64,000 nt of DNA, taken from Sialis fuliginosa. Taxonomy: Eukaryota > Arthropoda > Insecta > Megaloptera > Sialidae. A program made the position numbers and the translations under genes. The notes below the pieces were generated by a model. It saw only the letters and a list, made by a program, of their open reading frames with translations. It was not told the origin of the DNA and did not search any database. This document shows positions 1 to 11,400 of this stretch, in pieces (position 1 is the first letter of the stretch; each line of letters opens with the position of its first letter). The stretch spans positions 992,001 through 1,056,000 of the forward strand of contig OY540814.1 in assembly GCA_961205875.1 (NCBI GenBank), in the 5' to 3' direction.

Positions 1-400
1 TATAGTATAACAAGTATAAACTTGCACCGGTATATCCTGTTTGTAACTTATTGCTGCCAGCGGTATCATAAAAAATTGGAAGCAGTATCCAAAAATCATA
101 AAGCATTCAAATACCGTTCTAGTAGAAAAAAAACTTTATATTAATATTAATTGCGTTTTCTAATGATCAGTATTTGACTGTACAAAGCAATTTTAACTTA
201 AGAGCAATATTGTAAACATATATTATGCCCTTAATTACTCTCAACTAGAATCATGCAAATTGTCGATCCCGGGCTTTTTTACAAAATATATTTTTTTCAA
301 TAAAATTTTTGACGACAAAAAATAAAAAAAGTTACTATACAGGTTGATTCAGTACTGTCGTGCCAAACTTGAACGGTACACTGAGACAAATATTTTAAGC

Positions 401-1447
401 AAAAAACATTATATGAACATGTGTTCGGAAATTTTTCATGAAGGGGCTACAGCCCTCCAAAGATTTTACTCAAAATTACTTTTTATTTAATATCTTGAGA
501 CCCCATTGTGCTACAGTTATGAAATTTGCTACAGGGTTTAGTATTAATATGTGTTATAGATATCTAGTATCAACCAATAGTGATTTTGATCAGGGTTGCA
601 TGGGCCCAGGAGGCCCGTCGATTTTTATTCATATTTTTTTGTTCTTCAATTTTTTTCAGAGTTAAAAATTTGAATATGACTGTATGACACAAAATACACA
701 AAAATATACTTTGCTCATTTATCATAGGATAAACCGTTTGTTTACGAACAATATCGAAGCAAAAGAAAGCATACAGAATTTTACTTAATCCGGATGCTTC
801 AAATTACACAAACTAAATTTATATTCCTGTTCTTTGACTAAAGGTAAGAAAAAAAGTATATCAACTAATACGTGTCCTCTTAGACCTATTGCCAGTTCTA
901 TAAATGTTGCAAGTACGTTATTAACATAACTAAAAAGTGATACTTAAAATGGCTATTTGTTGGGAAGGATGAATTTTTGGAGGTACATATATTTAAATTA
1001 TTTTTTTATCTTATTTTTATCATAGAACAAGAATATAAATTTATTTTTTGTAATTTGAAGCATCCGTATTAAGTGAAATTCTGCATCATTTCTTTTGCAT
1101 CCATATTTCTCGTAAACGGTTTATCCCATGGTAAATAAGCAAAGTACATTTCTGTGTATTTTGTCTCATACAGTCTTATTCAAAAGAAAAAAATTAAAAA
1201 ACAAAAAAATACTAGATAAAAATCGATGGGCCCACTGGCCCCATACAGCCCTGATCTAAATTATAATTGCTTAATACTGGAAATCGATAACATTTGTTAA
1301 TACTAAACCCTGTATCAAATTTCATAACTTTAGCACAATAGGTTCTCCAGATATTAAATAAAAACTAATTTTGAATAAAATCTTTCGAAGGCTGTAGTCC
1401 CCTCAAAAAAAATTTCGAGACACATGTTTATGTTCATATCATGTTTT
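401..1447. repeat. foldback element, about 1.05 kb
   Basis: Arms are imperfect inverted copies, e.g. GGGGCTACAGCCCTCC at left and GGCTGTAGTCCCC at right, with a centre near 930. No target duplication recognised. The short frames inside are palindrome by-products. Confidence 0.75.
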
Positions 1448-1486
1448 TCGAATTTTTATATTTTTTATTTATTTAGTATTTATAAT

Positions 1487-1843
1487 CAGGGCTTCGAACC
1501 GTTATTTTTTCCGTTTCAGTTTTCGTTCCGGTTCGAGTAAAAAAATATATTTCGGTTCAGTTCCGGTTTTCGTTCCGAAAAAAATAACGGTTTTTTCTGT
1601 TCAGCTCCGAGTGATTGATAAAAAAAATTTATTTGTATTAAAAATTTATTTTCTACCATAATTTATAACATTTTATAGTAGATACTTGTATGATAGCCCG
1701 AAAGACAATTCAAGTGGGAAATAAGATAATTTAATACGCGTATTTTAACATGTACTGAACCAAAAAAAACGATATTTTTATTTCGGTTCGGTTTTGGTTT
1801 TCGATTCGGCAAAAAATAACGGTTTTTCCGGTTCGAAGCCTTG
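1487..1843. mobile_element. hAT MITE, 357 bp
   Basis: Terminal inverted repeats CAGGGCTTCGAACCG and CGGTTCGAAGCCTTG, flanked by 8 bp duplications TTTATAAT (1479-1486, 1844-1851). The interior repeats TTCGGTTC-like motifs. No coding capacity. Confidence 0.9.
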
Positions 1844-2194
1844 TTTATAATAAATTGTACGTGCTTTTTTTTAATTAATAACTATATTAAAATCAATATT
1901 TTACCTTAATTTACTAAAGGGATGTACTATAAAAAAATAATTTTTAATTTGTCTATTTCTTTCTTTTTTTATCGCTGCTTTACTTCCTAAATATTTTCTA
2001 CTAAAGTAATTATTTTCATTAATGATATGAAATTTGTGAAAATAATAGCAACAGCGACCAAAAATCGATCCTTTGCGAAAAAGAATATCAACTTCATCTT
2101 CTTCGGGTTCTAATTCGCATATATGGCAGTTATTATTCGTCTAAAATATATATGTCAATAGTTAATAACTTAAAACCACATATTAACTATACAG

Positions 2195-2749
2195 TCCTCG
2201 GTCCCGGCTTTATATTTTGAAATAAAAAATACTCCTCTGAAACTTTGTGAGTGGATTCATTTTGGCGTAACCTACAACTTTTTTATCTTCGAAAATTCTG
2301 AGAATTGGGGCGTTTTTGATGTGGCGTGCGTCAAACATGTTTAGGGCGTAGGTCAGGGCAAAAGACCCTTGATTTTCGTAGACCAGTATAACCATAACAT
2401 TTGACTATTATTTATCTAGTAATTGTGCAAAAATCAGCCGGTTATTTATAAATTACACAACATCATGAATTTGACATGTTGAGGGTGTAGGTGTCGCTAA
2501 ATGCCCCAATATTTTTGTAGGTCAATATATTTCCCGATGTTTGCATTATAAAATCTTGTAATTCAAGTAAAAAAGAAAGAGTTATTCGTAAATTTCCTAT
2601 AACTATCGTTAAATTGACATATTTGACGCACGCCACATCAAAAACGCCCAAATTCTCAGAATTTTCGAAGATAAAAAAGTTGTAGGTTACGCCAAAATGA
2701 ATCCACTCACGAAATTTTTTATTCCAAAATTTAAATCCGGGACCGAGGA
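2195..2749. mobile_element. MITE, TCCTCGGTCCCGG ends
   Basis: Ends TCCTCGGTCCCGG and CCGGGACCGAGGA, with inverted arms of about 140 bp that include GTGGATTCATTTTGGCGTAA. No coding capacity. Superfamily not assignable. Confidence 0.82.
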
Positions 2750-3224
2750 TTAATAATATATCTTTTCACTTACTTTAGCTGGTTTTTTAGTCTTGTTTTT
2801 AACCATTATTATTTATTATTTTCTTGCATATATTTCAGTAACAAATATATTTGAAATAGAATTGACAATATAAGAAACAATAAAATATTACCACAGTAAC
2901 AGCGAAGATAACGTAAACAAAGTAGATTTAGCTTATTTATTTTATTTCATTTCTCAAATAATAATAATAGTAACAAAAAAGCAATAATTTGTAATAACAA
3001 TATTAAAACAATTTGACCCTTTTGACAGAATTTAAAATATAAACTTTATTAAATACTTATTTCTCATTAATTAAGCATATATCTACAGTAATTTGGACAA
3101 TTTTAAGAATATACATTTTTTACATATTTACATACAAATTTTGTTAATAAAACTGATTATATTAATTAAATAACAGCAAACATTTTATTATTACATTGTT
3201 TGTATAAATGCGCACCAATACTGA

Positions 3225-4081
3225 CCTAATATTATTTTAAACTTATTATTATAAATGTAAATATCAAAATGTTATTTCAACTCATTAAAATTTTGCAAGT
3301 ATTATTTCAATTCAATTGGATCAGATCTGTTCATTTTTCCCAGGTAGGGTCGAGTGGGGTAAATATGAAACACCAAAAAATGGGGTAAAAGTGAAACAAG
3401 CTTACAACTAAAAAACTAATTTGTTTATAGGAGAATTATAAAAACTGACATCATCATTAAAGGTTTGTTAAAGCGACCTGAAAATATGAATCGCCTAATA
3501 AGTGATGTGTCACCCCTACAGATTTCCCTGTTAGTTGATGTCAAAACGTGTGAATTAAATTTTAATTCTTTGCACATAACTTTCTGTATAGCTCAGATAT
3601 TAATTAAAGTTACAATTTCACATTGATATGCCACAAAGAAGATAAATCAAACTTGCCAAAGTAGCTTTTCTTTTAATTTTTCAACAAATATTTTCAATTA
3701 GAGGCCTGTTTCACTTTTTCTCAAATTAGAGGTTAATAATGAAACACAGTTTTTTGATTTTGAAAGTCCGTGTTGTATCGTACAGTTCAAATGACGTAAG
3801 TATTTAAAATGGTTATTCATAAGCGCATCTAGTAGAAAAAATTAAAGTATGAATTTGTATCACTTTTACCCCAGTTGACCCTACCTATATTATTTTAAAC
3901 TTATTATTATAAATGTAAATATCAAAATGATGTTTCAACTCATTAAAATTTTGCAAGTATTATTTCAATTAACTAATTTAAAAAAACAACTTTTAAGCTG
4001 TTTTCACTTACTATAAGTTGTAGCTAAATAAGAATTATTTTTTTAATTCAATTGGATCAGATCTGATCATTTTTTTCCAGG
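3225..4081 (+). repeat. direct duplication flanking a MITE
   Basis: The sequence at 3225-3344 recurs at 3884-4081: ATTATTTTAAACTTATTATT through GGATCAGATCTG to the CCAGG end. The second copy holds about 80 bp more between two CAATT motifs. The MITE at 3345-3883 sits exactly at the junction. Confidence 0.8.
3345..3883. mobile_element. MITE, TAGGGTCGA family copy 1
   Basis: Ends TAGGGTCGAGTGGGGTAAA and TTTACCCCAGTTGACCCTA. About 90 percent similar by eye to the copy at 13955-14483. It lies between two direct copies of unrelated sequence. Confidence 0.85.
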
Positions 4082-4448
4082 TATTATAATGATATTAAAA
4101 CTCATATGTAGAAGAAGAAATACGCTACAAAATGATACACATATGCTGTAGTGTCAATAAACGAAGTGATGGTGAGAAAAAAATAATTAGTATCTTTTTG
4201 TAACACTGTTTTTCTAATTTAATTAATTGTATACAAAAAAAATAAATATGCATTTTTAAAACAAATATACCTATAAAAATCTACCAAAAACAATTATTTA
4301 TACAAATATAAAAATAATTTTTGCTGAAGTTTATTAATTAATTAATTACTTATGTACTTTATATTTTTACTCTTTTTGTTAAAAAAATATAGAACATTTA
4401 TATATCACTAAAAATATTAATATTTATATAGATAACATTTACATATAG

Positions 4449-5755
4449 TACAAGAGCTGATGACATATTTTTCTACCCCATCTGAGCAGTAGACAGACTT
4501 ACGGAAATCGTTTATTCATGTGTTGTACATCATGGGAAAAATAGTCCCAACCCCCACACCTGGGGATAAAGGGGTTTAATTCCTTAGTGAACATGTAAAG
4601 AAAAAGTGCATTTTTGCCCCATGTGAGCACTAATAAAATCACCACAGGGAGTTAGTTTATGAAAAGTTAGATAGTGAAAGTGCAATGGGCAGACGCGTAG
4701 GGTGGGGATAAGGGGCAGGCAAACCCACTCAAAGATGCAATATTTTTTTTTAAAATTGCCCCATTTGAGCATTGATTAATTTTGGAGGGATGGCAGTTTT
4801 TGATCTGTAGATGACCGGAAAAACAAAGGCAGACGCGTAAGATGGGGATAAGGGACGGGAAGACGCGCTCAAACATGCAATTTTTTAAAGAAAATTGTCT
4901 CATTTGAGCATTGATGAATTTTTTTAAGGATGATAAGTTTTGATCTATAGATAACCGAAAAAACATAGGCAGACGCGTAGTGTGGGGATAAGGGGTGGGC
5001 AGACGCAATTGAAAGTGGCAAAGGATTATACAAATTTTAAAAACATTGTATCTCCGTTACTAAATATTCCACGGATGACATCAAATATGTTTTTGAATCA
5101 TCTAAATAAGCAGAAAATAATATCTCCCTTGTAGTTTTTTGATATAAAGAACCGTTTTGCTGAAATTTATAAATTTACAAAACTAAAAGTCCCAAAGAGT
5201 TCTGTTTTATTTATTTATTTTTTGTTTATTACACAGAATAAGAAGAAAATAATCAAAATATGGTAAAAAAAAATTTCAGCGCCTACTTTTTTACACATTT
5301 AATGTTATTTTTTTTAGATTTTCATATTAATGAAATTTTTCCTTTTCACGTTAGTTGAGGGTAAAAAATGTGTTTTCTGAGAACTAATGTGTTATCCAGA
5401 GACTCTTTGCGGGCAACTTCCAGCAAAAAAAATTACAAAACAACCCAGTTAAAAAAAATAGGATAACACTTTCAATTGCGTCTGCCCACCCCTTATTCCC
5501 ACTCTACACATCTGCCCATTGCACTTTCACTATCTAACTATTCATAAACTAACTCCCTGTGGTGATTTTATTAGTGCTCATATGGGGCAAAAATTCACTT
5601 TTTCTTTACATGTTCACTAAGGAATTAAACCCCTTTATCCCCGGGTGATGAGGTTGGGACTATTTTTCCCATGATGTACAACACATGAATACACGATTTC
5701 CATAAGTCTGCCTACTGCTCAGATGGGGCAGAAAAATATGTCATCAGCTCTTGTA
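4449..5755. repeat. foldback with internal 140 bp tandem repeats
   Basis: Outer arms run from TACAAGAGCTGATGACATAT at left to its complement at right. Inside, a unit beginning GCAGACGCGTA recurs at 4689, 4829 and 4969, a period of 140 bp. The units share GGGGATAAGGG and CATTTGAGCATTGAT. Confidence 0.8.
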
Positions 5756-5791
5756 CTAATAGAAACATATTTCAAACAAAAACAATTATAT

Positions 5792-6977
5792 TAGTACATC
5801 AGGTTCGTGGCAAATAAAACCAAAACGCTGCACTTTTTGATTGGGGTATGCCACTTTCTATGGTCATATATAAGGTCAATTGAAAGATTTTCAGATAGGG
5901 AGCCACTTTAAAATCCGTGTAGAATACTGTTATATTGGCTATCAAAAAATATTCTATTTTTCTTAGTTTAACATGCTATTTCCAAAGAAGTTGTAAATTA
6001 AAACAGTATTATCTTGTTATCAGTGGAACGCTGAAAAAAATGTCATTCTTTTTTATATGAGGTAAAAAAATGATATTGGGCACAATAAAAAAGTTATATA
6101 AAAATTAAGTTCGTAAGAAAAGTGAAATTTTCAGCTTTTCGAAAATTGTGGGGAACCCTTAAGATTTAGAGAAAAATGAGTAATAACAAAAAATAATCTT
6201 CTCAATAATAACTTTAAAATAAACACAAGAAAATTGAAATCGGATGACTAGGAGCTGAGATACAGCCAATTTAAAAAAAACAGGTGGGGGCCATCTTTAA
6301 TAGCCCATATAACAGTGTTCTATATCAAGGTTAGTATATGTATAGGTTGCCTCATAACTTTTTGACCAATCAGCGGCTGCGTGTGATGACGTCACCCTGA
6401 GGAACCTTTAAACGTTGTTTCATATATTAAGTTTTTTTTTCAAATTATTTCGAATTTTTGGATATTTGTATTTAAAAAAAGTAAATATTATTGTTTATTA
6501 CAGAAGCACAAATTATTACATATAATATTTCTTCATAAAAACTTTAAAATGATGTCAGAAATCAATGCTTAAAGAAAATACATTTCTTGGTTACACATAA
6601 AAAAACACTTGTTTAAAACTATAATTTATAATAATAAAATAATAAAAATTTAGATTTAAAACTCAGTACACTATCAATATCAAATGAAAATATTTAAAAA
6701 CAACTTACAATAAATCAGCTTAACTAAAATAAAGAGTAAATATAGTTTGACAGCCATTTATAATGTCAAAGAGTTCCTCACGATGACGCGTTCTCCCCTC
6801 TCACGCCACTCTCCGCCAGAGTTATGAGGCAACCTATTACTTTACTAACCTTGGTTCTATATGGATTTTAAAATGGCTCCCTATCTGAAAATTATTCTTT
6901 TGACCTTATCTATGATCACAGAAAGTGTCATATCATATCAAAAAGTGCAGGGTTTTTTTTACGTACCAGACGTACTA
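5792..6977. mobile_element. TAGTAC-ended composite foldback
   Basis: Ends TAGTACATCAGGTTCG and CGTACCAGACGTACTA, with arms carrying the GATAGGGAGCCA motif. A second MITE family (6326-6854) is nested inside. A fragment of the same family is at about 19250-19437. Confidence 0.78.
6326..6854. mobile_element. MITE, CAAGGTTAGTA family copy 1 (nested)
   Basis: Ends CAAGGTTAGTA and TACTAACCTTGG, then AGGTTGCCTCATAAC and its complement. Copy 2, in opposite orientation, is at 50293-50804; both include a GCGGCCGCTGATTGGTCAAA-like stretch and GACAGCCATTTATA. Confidence 0.8.
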
Positions 6978-7184
6978 ATATTCCAGAATGAGATAGCTAT
7001 AATATAAACTAAATAAATTCTTATTTATTGAAACTGGTGAGATTTACTTCTCCCATATTCTGTGTTTGAAATCTATTTGTTATACAATAGGCGCATGTTA
7101 TATTCAAACTACGTTTATTGTTATTACCATCACCTTCTATTTTTCTCTCCCTCTCATGTGTCTAATTGTAAGTGATGTGTGTAA

Positions 7185-7801
7185 TAGGGTGTATTTTTTA
7201 TTTTTATTTTTTCGGTCCCATTGCCATATGTTATAGCTTTATATCAAAAGTTATTTGTCCCAAAATTTCAGACTCGTAGATCAATCGTGGATGGCGCAAA
7301 CTGAGTCTTTTTCCCATTTGATTAACATAGGAAAAATTACTTTTTTACTTATGCGTGAATATCTCGTTGAAAAAATTATTTATTTTAATTTCTTAAAGCA
7401 GCATATTAAAGAGAATTAAATTTTTTACAAAAAAAATACCAAGTGCTCAATTCATAGATCCAGTATTTTTAAAGATATGTTCGTTTAAACATTATCATCT
7501 AATTTTTATGATAATTTTTAAACAAACATTTCTTAAAATTTATTAGATTTATGAATTGAGCACTTAATTCTCTACAAAATATTCCCCTAAAAAATTTTCA
7601 AAAAAACATTTTTTCAACGAGATATTCACGCGTACGTAAAAAAGTAATTTTTCCCGTGTTAATCAAATGGGAAAAAGACTCGGTTTGCGCCGTTCACAGG
7701 TTTGATCTATGAGCCTGAAATTTTGAGACAGTTAACTTTTGATCCAAAGCTAAAACATAGGCTTGCGGGACCGAAAAAATAAAAATAAAATAAACAGCCT
7801 A
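7185..7801. mobile_element. MITE with arms ending in a CGGTCCC box
   Basis: Inverted arms of about 220 bp: TATTTTTTCGGTCCC through CTGAAATTTTG-like sequence. No coding capacity and no clear target duplication beyond TA. In the 3' flank of huntingtin. Confidence 0.75.
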
Positions 7802-8081
7802 GGGTGTACATGTGCAGAATATAAAAATGGTAACAAAACTGTCACTTAACATGTTATTTACTCAATAGAATTAAATGCCCCGGTGCGGATGCCGTAAAAA
7901 TTACTTATAATTAGTACACTAAAAACCAGAAGTGGACGGTAAACAAGTTGAAGATAACACGTAGAGGGGATTGATGGTAATATTAACAATAACGAGCGTC
8001 AACTGTATCTGTTAAACGTTACCTGTAAATTGCATGTATAAATTTATATATGAAAAACAATAATATACTTGCGACTAATAT

Positions 8082-8435
8082 TCAATTATTTAATAAAACT
8101 AACAAATCCTTAAATGGCATTTCTGGTTGATCTGCAACTTTCTCGAATGTGTTTGTAAATGTTATCTTTAAATTTTCAGTCGTTAACTGATTATAAAACT
8201 CTTTACCGGATAAACAGAACAACCTTTTATCTTCTTGTTCATATTTACCAATACGTGATTGAACGTGTGGAAAAAAAGAGCGTAGCCATTTATTCTTACT
8301 GGCACTAATAAAGAAACAAGTCAAACACCAGGTCGTCATTCCAATAGGGAAACTTTGTGTGAAATTTGATAAACTAAATACTACCCATTCTTGCAAAAGT
8401 GGTAATTGTGATTGTTCATAAGCTCGTTCAAATAT
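8082..8435 (-). CDS. Htt: huntingtin exon 30, terminal (residues 2756-2872)
   Basis: Encodes [31 protein letters not shown] and [20 protein letters not shown], matching human [31 protein letters not shown] and [20 protein letters not shown]. Stops with TGA at 8084-8082 after LLVLLNN. Acceptor TTTACAG. I could not identify a convincing polyadenylation site just beyond the stop. Confidence 0.96.
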   Translation of the reverse strand: MFERAYEQSQLPLLQEWVVFSLSNFTQSFPIGMTTWCLTCFFISASKNKWLRSFFPHVQSRIGKYEQEDKRLFCLSGKEFYNQLTTENLKITFTNTFEKVADQPEMPFKDLLVLLNN

Positions 8436-11400
8436 CTGTAAATATTATTTTATTTAATTGTAATATAATGAAATTAAAAATACAGTCGGGACTCGTTTAT
8501 TCTAAGTCTCGTTTATCTGAAATGCCGAGTTTCATTTATTCGTAATTTTTTCTCCTTCTTCACCTCCCACTCATTCTCGAGTAAACGAACATATTTTGGA
8601 AATTTTTTGTAGAATGAATTAGAGCATTTGTATTCATCTCATTGACTGTACAATATTTTTCAAAAGATTTTAATTTTTTTGATATACATTGCATGCTACG
8701 AACGCAACGAACATCATATCTATAGATTTGAGGTTAGGTTAGATAGAATACATACATTTTGCCATATTCGAAATTAAATAGTAAAGTAAAATTATTTCAC
8801 TATCACGATTAACTATTAACGATAAATATTAAATACCAATTATCACAGAACGTGTTGCCAACTTAAGAATAGTAAAAATGACACTTCCCGAATAGACAAA
8901 ATTGTCTTTGATAGCTTTTTCATGATTTTGCAATGTCCAATTTGTACTTCTTTGATTGTATGTGTTGTTAAAATATCAAAAAATACGAAGACAAGAATAA
9001 ATAAAAGATTTCTTGTAATTGATATTCTATTATACATTTATAACATTTGAATACGTCTTCGTGGTGACGTCAATTCCCGTGCTAACGCTGATTGGTCAAG
9101 AATCTATACATAACTTGGTGGGAGCCCCTCTCGACTTAGAATAAACGCGACTTCCTCGATTCAGAAGGCTTAGAATAAACGAGTCCCAACTGTAATCTAT
9201 TATTGGAAAGCAAAATCTAAACGGAATATCATTTGTTGATAGTTGTTTATAGATTTTAACGTGGAAGTTTAAATACAGAGTACGTTTACACAGCGCCGTT
9301 ATTCCGGTTTTACTATAACCGATGTAATAAAACCTGGTGTAAAAGTTCGTGTAGATGGGGTTTTATAACTGACAAACTAATCGGGTTTACTTATGCTATT
9401 CCTTTTGATCTACAGAAATAGCATAAGTAAACCGGAATAAATCAGAAATAAAAATGCGTGTGAACTGCATGGGCATAGTTATACCTATTTAGCCAACCTC
9501 AAAAAATATAAGTATCTACGGAGTATAGGGATTTCATTGTAATGCACTTCGCATTAACATTTGAAAAAGCGTTATCAGTTAAAACATGGTTAAAACACTT
9601 GAGACGAAGAGATGGAAAACAAAAGAAACGTGATTTGTGGGACATAAAGGAAATATTTTTGAGATTTCTTGTTGGTACGCCATCGAACTTATAGCGTACT
9701 TCAAATCGGGATTATAATTCCAGCTGACATCACTTATTCTGTTATTATTACATCGGTTATAGTTAAACCTGAATAAAAGCGCTGTGTAAACGTACTCACA
9801 GAGAACTTGCAGGAATATAACAATTTAAATTTAAAACAAACCTCAAAAACAACACCACTCAAAAATTTTGGATGAGGCTGTTGTGGAGATAGAAATTCTC
9901 CAATAACCCTTGTTATTATTTCTGACGGTGGGAAAAAATCATTTAAAACTCTCGGTAACACGGAACAAATAATTTCAACTTCAAACGGATATCCTTTTTT
10001 AATACGATTAAAAATTGCTGAAATCTTTTCAATTGATTGTACTAAAACTTCAGGATCATTTTCAACAACGTTTACATCGCCACGTTTATCAAATCTTTCT
10101 TCAGCATCTAAAACATGTACATAAATATCATAATATTATACTAGCAGTAGTAGTGACGTAAAATATAATAAATAAAAACAACTTGTATGTCTAAACGTCA
10201 AAAAATTTAATAAAGAATAAGTATTCGTAAGGATACTTTAGTACCCCATGGCATTTAGAGAAATTTCCACTTTGCAAATTTATCACTAAGAGAAGACTAT
10301 AAAGTAGATACAAAATATAATTGTTTCAATAAATAACAGTTATTCCTAATGACAAAAATTAGTGTCATTGTCAGAAAAGCCCTTAATTTCACAAAAAATG
10401 TCAAGTGTTTGACGTTAAATAGACGTCATATTGCTGGAAAGTTTTGACTCGCGTAGTAGCTGCGCAGTCATCTATATTGGTGTTATGTACAGAATATGCC
10501 GTTACCGACATCACAACTATCAAACACAATCAAATATCACGTGTTGATGTGTTAGAATAGACCTAACCTAACCTAACCTAAAACTAACCAATCCAAAACT
10601 ATTCAACTCGATTTCGCCCCAATAGATGACCTAAAAACTTTAAGAACCACTAGACAAACATGCATATATTATTATACGCCTTTGCCGCATCATTAAAATA
10701 TCTGACAGAACTAGACAATATGGCGACTAAATTTAAGTGTCATTTTCAAAAAATAAAATACAATTTCTAGATTACTGGTAGATTTTTATAAATCCTTCCT
10801 CCCCTTTTCGTAATGTAGGTGTTCTAAAGAATACAATAATAGTGAATATTATATATTTCATTCAGTGGAAGTCATAATGCCACGGGGTCCAGCGATACCT
10901 TTGCAAGCTTTCGATTCACAGAATCATCGTCACAAAATGTGAGAACGATGTCGTTATCTCAACAATATTCATGTTATATTGTTGAGATAACGACATTGTT
11001 TTCACATTTTGTTCTTTCTTAATAACCTGACGATGATTCTGTGAATCGAAAGCTTGCGAATACTTATTCTTTATTAAATTTTTTGACGTTTAGACAAACA
11101 AGTTGTTTTTATTTACATAAATATCAATATAAAATACTTATTAATTTGTAATAATAAATTACCTGTATACATACAAACAAATAACAATTGTAAGGCAGGT
11201 ACCATATACATTGGATTTGTATGATTTAACAAATCCATTGAAAGTTTAGTTACTACTTCTAGAGAACCACTTGAAATTCTTTTTATCATAATTAATTGTT
11301 CTAATCCCTAAAAATAAAAGTAACGTAGGAGAATAATTTTTGCACAGAATTTAAACTACGGTAGACATTATACATATACTGCTAAACTATCCATATTGTA

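Noticed and set aside
438..665. 75-codon plus-strand frame near the window start
   Set aside because: Lies inside the arm of a foldback, has no recognisable domain, and its inverted partner does not preserve the frame.
4667..5008. 113-codon minus-strand frame
   Set aside because: Its internal repetition comes from the 140 bp tandem units of the foldback; no start context or protein similarity.
8036..8081. Polyadenylation signal just beyond the huntingtin stop
   Set aside because: Only a weak TATAAA-like variant is present on the minus strand; AT-rich sequence gives such matches by chance.
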